Assembly (NCBI GenBank): GCA_900556185.1
Contig: USNN01000005.1
Coordinates: 1-23,499, forward strand
DNA length: 23,499 nucleotides
Source of the DNA: an uncultured Eubacteriales bacterium
Lineage (GTDB): Bacteria > Bacillota > Clostridia > Christensenellales > UBA1242
Reading direction: 5' to 3'
Below the pieces are notes generated by a model that searched no databases, was not told the origin of the DNA, and saw only the letters and a list, made by a program, of their open reading frames with translations. How positions within the stretch are numbered: position 1 is the first letter of the stretch; the number at the start of each line of letters is the position of its first letter. The translations under genes and the position numbers were made by a program. Of the stretch, positions 14,918 through 22,436 are shown piece by piece.

Positions 14918-16276
14918 ATGAAAGAAGAAAAGTTAAATGCACCACTAAAAGTGGGTGTAATTTCTCTTGGTTGCGATAAAAACAGGGTAGATACCGAAAA
15001 TATGATGACCTACCTTCGTAACAGCGGTAAATACACATTCGTATCCGACCCAAGCGAAGCAGACATTATAATAATTAACACGTGTGCGTTCATTCAGTCT
15101 GCAAGAAGCGAATCAAAGGACACCATAAGAGAAATGTGCGACTACAGAACCAAAGGCAATTGCAAGTGCTTGGTTGTAACAGGGTGCTATCCTCAAAAAT
15201 ACATAAAAGATTTAACCGTTAACTTTAAAGAAGTGGATATTTTTCTTGGCACAAACGAATACCAAAACTTGGTTCAAATATTAGACGACTTTTTTAATGG
15301 AAACAACGCCGAGCAAATTGTTAAAACCAATTCGCCATATTGCCTAGAAGCAGTAGAACAAGGAAGACTAGTGTCAACACCAAGTTACACAGCGTATATA
15401 AAAATTGCTGACGGGTGTGATAATTTTTGCTCATATTGCACAATTCCATATATTCGTGGCAGATTTAGGTCAAGAAAAATGGAAAGCATAATTTCAGAAG
15501 CCAAGGACCTAGTTGCAAACGGTGCTAGAGAACTTATTTTGGTCGCTCAAGACACTGCAAAGTACGGCTACGACCTATACGGCGAATCTAAACTACATGA
15601 ACTTATTCAAAAACTAAGCAAAATTAAAGGCTTGGTTTGGATAAGACTATTATATTGCTACCCAGAAAATATAACTGACGCACTAATAGAAGAAATGAAA
15701 AACAATAAACTTGTGTGCAAATATATAGACGTTCCATTCCAACACGTATCTAATAAGATACTAAAGGCAATGAACCGCCACGTCACAAAAGACGAAATAT
15801 TAAACATAACCCACAAACTAACCGAAAATGTAAAGGGTATTGCAATAAGGTCTACATTCATAGTAGGTTTCCCAGGAGAAACAAAGCAAGACTTTAACGA
15901 ACTACTAGATTTTGTAAAAACTGAAAAACTTCCAAATGTTGGGTTCTTCACCTATAGCCGTGAAGACGGTACAGTCGCAGCCCGCCTTCCAGAACAGGTA
16001 GACGAAATCACAAAACGAAGAAGACTTATAAAGGCTAGCAAAACCCAAAAGAAAGTTATAACCGAATACAATAAGTCGCTAGTTGGCGAAACATTAAAAG
16101 TAATATTAGAAGGGTTTGACGAAAAGAAAGGGTTGTTCTTTGGCAGAAGCGAATATCAAGCCCCAGATATAGACACATTAATTTATTTTAGTGCCGACAC
16201 CGATTTAACAGTTGGCGAATTTTATGACGTTACAATAGTAAAAGTAAAAGGTTATGACCTATACGGCGTAATATAA
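14918..16276 (+). CDS. rimO: Ribosomal protein S12 methylthiotransferase RimO
   Basis: This 452-residue radical SAM enzyme adds a methylthio group to an aspartate of ribosomal protein S12. The N-terminal domain holds Cys19 (SLGCDKNRVDTE), Cys56 (NTCAF) and Cys90 (TGCYPQK) for the auxiliary cluster; the radical SAM triad is Cys167, Cys171, Cys174 in GCDNFCSYCTIPYIRG; a TRAM domain ends the protein. SLGC-x-KN-x-VD and the AQDTAKYGYDLYG segment separate RimO from MiaB. I choose ATG 14918, preceded by AAAGGAGATAT, over the in-frame ATG at 14891, which lies inside ftsK without a ribosome site. The gene starts 10 bases after the ftsK stop and is followed by pgsA after 10 bases. Confidence 0.93.
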   Translation: MKEEKLNAPLKVGVISLGCDKNRVDTENMMTYLRNSGKYTFVSDPSEADIIIINTCAFIQSARSESKDTIREMCDYRTKGNCKCLVVTGCYPQKYIKDLTVNFKEVDIFLGTNEYQNLVQILDDFFNGNNAEQIVKTNSPYCLEAVEQGRLVSTPSYTAYIKIADGCDNFCSYCTIPYIRGRFRSRKMESIISEAKDLVANGARELILVAQDTAKYGYDLYGESKLHELIQKLSKIKGLVWIRLLYCYPENITDALIEEMKNNKLVCKYIDVPFQHVSNKILKAMNRHVTKDEILNITHKLTENVKGIAIRSTFIVGFPGETKQDFNELLDFVKTEKLPNVGFFTYSREDGTVAARLPEQVDEITKRRRLIKASKTQKKVITEYNKSLVGETLKVILEGFDEKKGLFFGRSEYQAPDIDTLIYFSADTDLTVGEFYDVTIVKVKGYDLYGVI

Positions 16277-16286
16277 GGAGAAAGTT

Positions 16287-16883
16287 ATGAATAAAAACGT
16301 ACCAAATATAATAACTCTATCAAGAGTGATTTTAACCCCAATTATGATAGTCTTATTTTTAGTCCCAATTCCAAATGCAATAGGCAAGTTTTGTGCTTTT
16401 GGCATATTTGTAATTGGTAGCCTAACCGATATGTTAGACGGGTATCTTGCAAGAAAATATAACCTAGTTTCAAACCTTGGCAAAATGCTAGATAGCATAG
16501 CAGATAAATTTATTCAAACTTCAGCAATAGTGCTTGTTTTAGTTACAACCGATATTGTCCCAACTTGGGCATCAACCGCTATGCTTTTAGTTATCGTGTT
16601 AAGAGATATCTGGATAAACGCTATTCGCCAAATCGCTCTAACAAACGGCAAAGCAATCGCCGCCGACTTTTTGGGCAAATTAAAAAGCATATTTATAGAT
16701 ATTGCTTGCAGTATTTTACTATTTTATATAGCAATGAACGAAATAGTTAATTCAGCAATACTAAATTATATAATGATAGCAGGCTTAAGCATATTTATAG
16801 TGGGCGTTGGCTTATGCATAGGTTCTGCTATAAATTACTCAGTTCAAAACTGGGCAAGTGTTATGGGTAAAAAATCTGAATAA
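16287..16883 (+). CDS. pgsA: CDP-diacylglycerol-glycerol-3-phosphate 3-phosphatidyltransferase
   Basis: This 198-residue integral membrane enzyme makes phosphatidylglycerol phosphate, the first committed step to phosphatidylglycerol and cardiolipin. It contains the complete CDP-alcohol phosphatidyltransferase motif: Asp48, Asp51-Gly52, Ala55-Arg56, Gly65, Asp69, Asp73 in DMLDGYLARKYNLVSNLGK and the next residues. The N-terminus MNKNVPNIITLSRVILTP is typical of PgsA. About five or six membrane helices fit the hydrophobic pattern. AGGAG overlaps the rimO stop, so it is the third gene of the ftsK unit. In Bacillus pgsA also lies just before cinA-recA; here cinA is missing and recA follows after a 67-base promoter region. 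Confidence 0.93.
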   Translation: MNKNVPNIITLSRVILTPIMIVLFLVPIPNAIGKFCAFGIFVIGSLTDMLDGYLARKYNLVSNLGKMLDSIADKFIQTSAIVLVLVTTDIVPTWASTAMLLVIVLRDIWINAIRQIALTNGKAIAADFLGKLKSIFIDIACSILLFYIAMNEIVNSAILNYIMIAGLSIFIVGVGLCIGSAINYSVQNWASVMGKKSE

Positions 16884-16896
16884 ACAAAAAAATATA

Positions 16897-16926
16897 TTGA
16901 AAAATGACCCTTGGTGATGTTATACT
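16897..16926 (+). promoter_or_regulatory. Promoter of recA
   Basis: TTGAAA (16897-16902), 18-base spacer, TATACT (16921-16926) preceded by TGT, an extended -10. No Gram-positive LexA box (GAAC-N4-GTTC) is present between 16884 and 16950. Confidence 0.65.
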
Positions 16927-16950
16927 ATTATTATTGAAGGAGATATACCT

Positions 16951-17955
16951 ATGGCAAAAGAAATTAAAGACGATGTAGTAACCGATAGAGCAAAAGCCCT
17001 AGAACAAGTGTTACAAGCAATCGAAAAACAACATGGCAAAGGCTCTATTATGAGGCTTGGCGATGAATCAACAAAAACGGATATAGACGTTATTCCAACT
17101 GGGTGTTTAACCTTGGATATGGCTCTTGGAATTGGTGGCGTACCAAGAGGAAGAATTGTTGAAATTTATGGTCCAGAATCTTCTGGTAAAACCACTGTTG
17201 CATTGCATATAATTGCAGAAGCACAAAAACTAGGCGGAACAGCAGCATTTATAGATGCAGAGCACGCACTAGACCCAACATACGCTCAAAGACTAGGCGT
17301 AGACCTTAAAAACCTATACGTATCTCAGCCAGATAACGGCGAACAAGGTCTTGAAATAGCAGACTCTTTGGTTAGGTCAGGCGCACTAGATATAGTAGTT
17401 ATAGACTCTGTTGCGGCCCTAACTCCAAAGGCAGAAATAGAAGGTGAAATGGGTGATAACCACATAGGTCTTCAAGCAAGACTTATGAGCCAAGCCTTAA
17501 GAAAGTTGGTAGCAATAGTAAATAAAACCAAAACTTGCGTTATATTCATTAACCAATTAAGAGAAAAGGTAGGCGTAATGTTTGGTTCGCCAGAAACCAC
17601 TCCAGGTGGTAAAGCCTTAAAGTTCTACGCAAGTATAAGGCTAGATGTAAGAAAGGTAGATACATTAAAAGATGGTTCCGACGCAATGGGTAACCGTACC
17701 CGTGTTAAGGTCGTTAAAAACAAACTTGCTCCACCATTTAAGGTCGCAGAATTTGATATTATTTATGGCGCTGGCATCAGCAAAGAAGGTTGCGTTCTAG
17801 ATGTAGCAATCGAAAAGAATATCATCGAAAAGAGCGGTTCGTGGTTCTCGTATAATGGTGAAAAACTTGCTCAAGGCAAAGAAAACGCTAGAAACATACT
17901 AGCAAACGAACCAGATTTATTAAATGAAATTATAGCGAAAATTAAAGAGAGTTAA
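16951..17955 (+). CDS. recA: Recombinase RecA
   Basis: This 334-residue protein forms the ATP-dependent filament on single-stranded DNA for strand exchange and for LexA self-cleavage. It shows the RecA leader (AKALEQVLQAIEKQHGKGSIMRLGD at about 14-38), Walker A GPESSGKTT at 74-82, the Walker B region VVIDSVAALTP, the L1 and L2 DNA-binding segments (EGEMGDNHIGLQARLMSQALRK; FINQLREKVGVMFGSPETTPGG) and the KVVKNKLAPPF core. It lacks the long acidic C-terminal tail seen in many RecAs, ending NEIIAKIKES. AAGGAGATATACCT before the ATG is a very strong ribosome site. Own promoter, then secD 15 bases downstream with no terminator, so it likely heads a recA-secD-secF-recJ-rel transcript. Confidence 0.97.
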   Translation: MAKEIKDDVVTDRAKALEQVLQAIEKQHGKGSIMRLGDESTKTDIDVIPTGCLTLDMALGIGGVPRGRIVEIYGPESSGKTTVALHIIAEAQKLGGTAAFIDAEHALDPTYAQRLGVDLKNLYVSQPDNGEQGLEIADSLVRSGALDIVVIDSVAALTPKAEIEGEMGDNHIGLQARLMSQALRKLVAIVNKTKTCVIFINQLREKVGVMFGSPETTPGGKALKFYASIRLDVRKVDTLKDGSDAMGNRTRVKVVKNKLAPPFKVAEFDIIYGAGISKEGCVLDVAIEKNIIEKSGSWFSYNGEKLAQGKENARNILANEPDLLNEIIAKIKES

Positions 17956-17970
17956 TTTAAGGAAATTACA

Positions 17971-19299
17971 ATGAAAAATATTGGCAAAATCAAAGCAATA
18001 ATAATTAGTTCAATAGTTACACTTGTTTTAATTGCAGGGCTAATTTTCAGTTTCGTTCCAATGAAACTAGGCAGTAAAGACTACGAGTCTTTTGCTGGCG
18101 CATTAAGACAAGGTTTAAGTATAAACGGCGGAATGAGTGTAGAATACACAATTAAAGGCGATTATACAGATAAACAATTAAATTCATCACTAGCCAAAAT
18201 TACTGAACTAGTTCAAGAATATGGCTACGAATCTGTAGTAGCATACAAAAAAGGCGAAGATAAAATAAGAGTAGACCTAAACGGTCCCGTTTTATACGAC
18301 GATAGAAACACAGCGGAAAGTTTCTTAAAGCAAATTGCTACTGGTAAACTAGAGTTTAAAAACAAAAATGATGCAAGTGCAACACTAACACCAAAAGAAG
18401 GTGAAGAAGTAGACCCTAACCTTATTATAATCAACGCTAGTGAACACATAGAAAGCATCACTAAAGTTAATTATCAACAACAAAACGGCATTAAAATTGA
18501 GTTTAACAAAACAGGTAAAAGACTATATTCAAAAGCCGTAAATCAACCACTATATATGTTCGTTGGTGGCACTGCTTGGCCAAGCGCAAACGATAACAAC
18601 AAAGTTCAAGCAAACACCGACGCAAACTCATCTACAATGTATATGATGTTTAACTCTAGTGATGTTGTAGATAGTTACTACTACACACTAAAAGCAGGTA
18701 TGCTAGATATTTCTTTAGACAGCGAAAATGTAGAAGTTGTATATAACACATCTAAGTCAGCACTAACTGTAAAAGTAGCGTCAATCGTTGCAAGCATCGT
18801 AGTGCTAGTTGGCTTAATCGTGCTATTTAGTCTAAAATATAAGGGCTTAGGCATCCCAGTTACCGTAACCAATCTATTAATGGTTTGTGCAATTCTATAC
18901 TTGATGCAAGCTATGAATTGGGTTACTGTTGGTGCATCCACAATAGTAGCATCAGTAGTACTAATGGTAGCAAACTACATAATTAATAGTGCAATTCTTG
19001 GTGGTGTAAATAAAGAACAATTAGTTGGCAAATCTATGGAAACAGCCGTTTCAGATAGCTACAAAAAACACACCCCAATAGTAATAGATGCACTAGTTGT
19101 ATTGTTTGTAATAGGGGCAACTTTAGCAATCGCCACAACTGGTGACCTAAAAGGTATAGGCACAATGGTTGCACTATTTGCAGTGCTAACAATGTTTAAC
19201 ACTTTGTTATTTAACAGACTACTTATAAACTGCGTGTATTCATTCACGCCAAACCCTGCAAAATTTTTAGGACTAAAGGCAGAAGGGGGAGAAAGATAA
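17971..19299 (+). CDS. secD: Protein translocase subunit SecD, divergent
   Basis: This 442-residue protein belongs to the SecD part of the SecDF complex that helps pull secreted proteins across the membrane. It has one membrane helix at 8-30, an extracytoplasmic domain to about 263 including the short GLSINGGMSVEY form of the GLDLxGG motif, and five helices at about 268-425. The region SMETAVSDSYKKHTPIVIDALVVL aligns well with SecD's REAVEAGFKR..ILDAN, with Asp373 kept. But the preceding helix, normally GMAVDANVLIFERIRE, reads VASVVLMVANYIINSAIL: the aspartate used in proton flow is gone. The downstream secF starts on the last base of the stop (TAATG). Identity as SecD is firm; proton-driven function is doubtful. 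Confidence 0.85.
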   Translation: MKNIGKIKAIIISSIVTLVLIAGLIFSFVPMKLGSKDYESFAGALRQGLSINGGMSVEYTIKGDYTDKQLNSSLAKITELVQEYGYESVVAYKKGEDKIRVDLNGPVLYDDRNTAESFLKQIATGKLEFKNKNDASATLTPKEGEEVDPNLIIINASEHIESITKVNYQQQNGIKIEFNKTGKRLYSKAVNQPLYMFVGGTAWPSANDNNKVQANTDANSSTMYMMFNSSDVVDSYYYTLKAGMLDISLDSENVEVVYNTSKSALTVKVASIVASIVVLVGLIVLFSLKYKGLGIPVTVTNLLMVCAILYLMQAMNWVTVGASTIVASVVLMVANYIINSAILGGVNKEQLVGKSMETAVSDSYKKHTPIVIDALVVLFVIGATLAIATTGDLKGIGTMVALFAVLTMFNTLLFNRLLINCVYSFTPNPAKFLGLKAEGGER

Positions 19300-20186
19300 T
19301 GAAAACACTTTTACAAAACTCAAATAAGTTACTAAAATACGCTTTCACCGTAATTGCTTTTGCACTAGTTATTGGGCTTGTATTCATAATAGGCTTTGGT
19401 TTTAATGGTTCAGCCGACTTTGGCAAAACCTACGAACTAACCGTAGACTGCTTTGACGAATCAGCCGTAAACACCACAAAAGAAAAAATGGTAGAAGTAA
19501 TTAAAGCCAATGGCTATAGCGAACTAGAATCATTTGTAGAAGACAGGTCTTATTGCGATACAGTTGTAGTAAGATACAAATCTAACTCTACAACCAAGGC
19601 TCAAGAAATTAAAGCACAAACAATTGAAAAGCTAGGCTTAAACGAAAACCTTGTTTCAATTTCAAAACTAAGCCACTCAACTGCAACAAAAGCATCAATC
19701 AAACTAATTATTGGTGTAAGTATCTCTGCAGTGCTACTATTCTTACTAGGCTTAATTCGTTACGATATTAAGTACGCACTAGCCTTGTTTGCAACATTTG
19801 TATTATCTATAATGTTGCCACTAGCAGTAATTGCTATCACCAGAATAGAACTAAGCACATCTATAATCGCAATAATTGCAAGCATCGCAAGTTTAGCAAG
19901 CTTTATATTTGCCTTTAGTTACGCTAAAATGCAAATGATTAAAAAGTACCAAGAAAAAGAAGAATCATACCAAACCAACTACATAAATTATATAAACGAA
20001 AACAAATTTAAAGCAATTATTCCATCAGCACTAGTTTTAGTTATGGTAGTTGCGTTTATGTTCATATTCAATAGGTCACTAATTTTTATTGGTCTTAGCA
20101 TACTTTTAAGCACACTAATTGCTGGCTTTATAAGTTTAGTATTATCACCAGCAATACTAATCTCGTTAGATAAAGATAGAAAATAA
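19299..20186 (+). CDS. secF: Protein translocase subunit SecF, divergent
   Basis: This 295-residue protein has one helix at about 12-34, a small extracytoplasmic domain (about 40-130) and five helices at 133-290. It overlaps secD by one base and has GGGGGAGAA before the ATG. The pattern of helices and the context give SecF, but sequence motifs are weak: the usual GYSxNDTVVVFDRIRE helix is replaced by IASIASLASFIFAFSYAKMQ (about 193-212), so both aspartates are missing. Position 35-45 (GFNGSADFGKTYEL) keeps a trace of the FGIDFxGG start. It should pair with the divergent SecD just upstream. recJ begins 2 bases after its stop. Confidence 0.78.
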   Translation: MKTLLQNSNKLLKYAFTVIAFALVIGLVFIIGFGFNGSADFGKTYELTVDCFDESAVNTTKEKMVEVIKANGYSELESFVEDRSYCDTVVVRYKSNSTTKAQEIKAQTIEKLGLNENLVSISKLSHSTATKASIKLIIGVSISAVLLFLLGLIRYDIKYALALFATFVLSIMLPLAVIAITRIELSTSIIAIIASIASLASFIFAFSYAKMQMIKKYQEKEESYQTNYINYINENKFKAIIPSALVLVMVVAFMFIFNRSLIFIGLSILLSTLIAGFISLVLSPAILISLDKDRK

Positions 20187-20188
20187 TA

Positions 20189-22426
20189 ATGAATATAGAT
20201 AAATTAATACAAGAATTATTAAAGAAAAGGGGTATAGAAACGGAGTCGGAAATAAAAGATTTTTTAAATCCGACAACAAGGGCGTTTCATGACCCCTTTT
20301 TGCTTTTAAATATGGATAAAGCAGTCGCAAGAATAAATAAAGCCATACAAAATAAAGAAAAAGTAGTAATTTATGGCGACTATGATTCAGACGGCATTTG
20401 TGCAGTATCCATTCTTTTTCTATACCTAAAATCTAGGGGGTTAGAGCCTCAAGGCTTTATTCCAAATCGTCATAACGATGGTTATGGGCTAAGTAGTTCC
20501 ACCGTTCGCTTTATTGCAAAAAATTATGCACCAAACCTTGTTATAACCGTAGATACAGGTATAACTGCAGTAGACGAAATAAACCTATTTAAAAAATTAA
20601 AAATAGACACAATTGTAACCGACCACCACGAACCACCCGAAGTTTTGCCAAACACAATAGTGGTAGACCCAAAAATCAAAAATCAAAAATACCCATTTAA
20701 TGGGCTTAGCGGTGCAGGCGTTGCATTTAAAATTATCGAGGCGCTAAGCGGGCTAGAAACCGCACTCGAGTACGCCGATATAACAGCAATTTCAACAATC
20801 GGCGATATAGTTCCACTGCTAGACGAAAACCGAGTTATAGTAAAACTAGGGCTAGACCAAATAAACGGCAAAAACCCACGCCCAAGCATAGCAATGCTAA
20901 AAAATAAATTAAAATTAAAAACGCTATCTAGCACCGACGTAGCGTTCAAAGTCGTTCCAAGATTAAATGCTTGCGGAAGAATAAGCACCGCCGAAAAATG
21001 CTTGTATTACCTAACCGAAGCCAACCCCAATAAATTATACAGTTTGTATCAAAAAATTGAAGACGATAACAACCTACGGCTAAGTTTAAGTGCCGATATT
21101 TTCACAAAAATTAACGAAGAATTAAAAAGTATTGACCTAAACAAAACCCGTGCAATATTTATCCTAGACGAAACCATTAATCTAGGTCTAATCGGCATCG
21201 TTGCAAGCAAACTTGTAAATATTCTAAACCGCCCAATATTTGTATTTTCTGCAGACGATAAAGGCTTTTTAAAAGCAAGTGTCCGAAGTGTAGAAGGCAT
21301 AAATATATTTGAAATATTAGATAAATACCGAGAGTTGACAGTAGATGTAGGTGGGCATAGTTTGGCTGGCGGGCTAACCATAACTAAAGAAAATTACGAA
21401 AAACTAAAGTCGGCGGTCGAAAAAGAATTAGAAAAAATAGACACAACGATGTTTGTTCCAAACTCCGACGAAGTAGACGCAGTGCTAGACGAAAAGGATA
21501 TAAGTTTAGAACTAATAAAACGTGTAAACGAACTAGAGCCATTTGGCTTTATGAATCCAAAGCCAGTATTTGGTGTATACACCAATTCAACTAACTACCA
21601 ACAAATGAAGTCCATAAAACATTATAAAATAAGCATCGCAAACGGTGGCGAAGTGGTTTCATTTTTTGGCGAAAACTTAGCCCCATATTTTAAAGAAAAT
21701 AACAAAAAAGAATTAAAAATCACACTAGAAGAGGATAACTTTTTTGCAAAACCTAAAATAAAAGCAATGCTAAAGTCGGTAGATGCTAACCTAGTTAAAT
21801 TTAATAACGAACCCGAATTTATTTTAGCCAAAGACCTATATTATAAATATCTAACAAGCCAAGACTATTTGCCAGTGGTAGAAATGGCTCCAAAAAACAT
21901 AGATAACTTTAATTCAATTTTCATAACCGATAATTACGAACAAGCAAAAACTTGGGAGAATAATTTCCACAAAAAAATAGTCCTAGAGCCAAAAGACTCG
22001 GGCGAAAGCGTTATTGTGTATAACCCCGTTCGGGAAATAAAAATCAACAAATTAAATTTATACAAAAATGTGTATGTTTCAAGCGAAAGCCTATTTGGTT
22101 ACCTAAAAGAAAATGGGATAGATTCACACCTAATAGACCCAATAAAAATTAATTATCCATCGTTAGATAGAATTACTTTTAAAAATATTTACATAGTTTT
22201 AACTAAAAATTTAACTATAAGGGGTAATAGCGTCTTTGAAATTATAGAAAAATTATCCGAAAAATCTAAACAACCTGTTGATTCTACAGCAATCGGGGTT
22301 ATAATATCACTAGAGCTAGGTTTTTACGAGATTACCGAAAATAACGAAGAACTTTCATTAAAAGTAAAACCAAATTTAACAAAACACGCACTAGAACAAT
22401 CTAAAATATTCAAACTGTTAAATTAA
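20189..22426 (+). CDS. recJ: Single-stranded-DNA-specific exonuclease RecJ
   Basis: This 745-residue DHH-family 5'-3' exonuclease acts on single-stranded DNA in recombination and repair. Metal-binding motifs are in order: DYDSDG at 64-69 (motif I), VDTG at 121-124, DHH at 145-147 followed by EPPEVLPN, the GAGVAFK segment, and the DHHA1 motif GGHSLAGG starting at 388. An OB-type domain follows (about 450-545), then a C-terminal domain of about 200 residues like that of other Firmicutes RecJs. The ATG lies 2 bases after the secF stop with no clear Shine-Dalgarno, so translation probably depends on secF. Its stop is embedded in the ribosome site of rel. In Bacillus apt lies between recJ and relA; it is absent here. 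Confidence 0.93.
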   Translation: MNIDKLIQELLKKRGIETESEIKDFLNPTTRAFHDPFLLLNMDKAVARINKAIQNKEKVVIYGDYDSDGICAVSILFLYLKSRGLEPQGFIPNRHNDGYGLSSSTVRFIAKNYAPNLVITVDTGITAVDEINLFKKLKIDTIVTDHHEPPEVLPNTIVVDPKIKNQKYPFNGLSGAGVAFKIIEALSGLETALEYADITAISTIGDIVPLLDENRVIVKLGLDQINGKNPRPSIAMLKNKLKLKTLSSTDVAFKVVPRLNACGRISTAEKCLYYLTEANPNKLYSLYQKIEDDNNLRLSLSADIFTKINEELKSIDLNKTRAIFILDETINLGLIGIVASKLVNILNRPIFVFSADDKGFLKASVRSVEGINIFEILDKYRELTVDVGGHSLAGGLTITKENYEKLKSAVEKELEKIDTTMFVPNSDEVDAVLDEKDISLELIKRVNELEPFGFMNPKPVFGVYTNSTNYQQMKSIKHYKISIANGGEVVSFFGENLAPYFKENNKKELKITLEEDNFFAKPKIKAMLKSVDANLVKFNNEPEFILAKDLYYKYLTSQDYLPVVEMAPKNIDNFNSIFITDNYEQAKTWENNFHKKIVLEPKDSGESVIVYNPVREIKINKLNLYKNVYVSSESLFGYLKENGIDSHLIDPIKINYPSLDRITFKNIYIVLTKNLTIRGNSVFEIIEKLSEKSKQPVDSTAIGVIISLELGFYEITENNEELSLKVKPNLTKHALEQSKIFKLLN

Positions 22427-22436
22427 GGAGGGCATT

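Noticed and set aside
16936..16953. AAGGAGATATACCT before recA, almost the phage T7 gene 10 ribosome site used in cloning vectors
   Set aside because: Surrounding sequence is continuous native DNA with no vector features; a strong natural Shine-Dalgarno explains it.
20628..20645. GAACCACC in recJ, complementary to the loop of the structured RNA
   Set aside because: It is fully explained by the conserved DHHEPPE coding sequence, lies inside the gene, and an 8-base match over 23 kb is easily chance.
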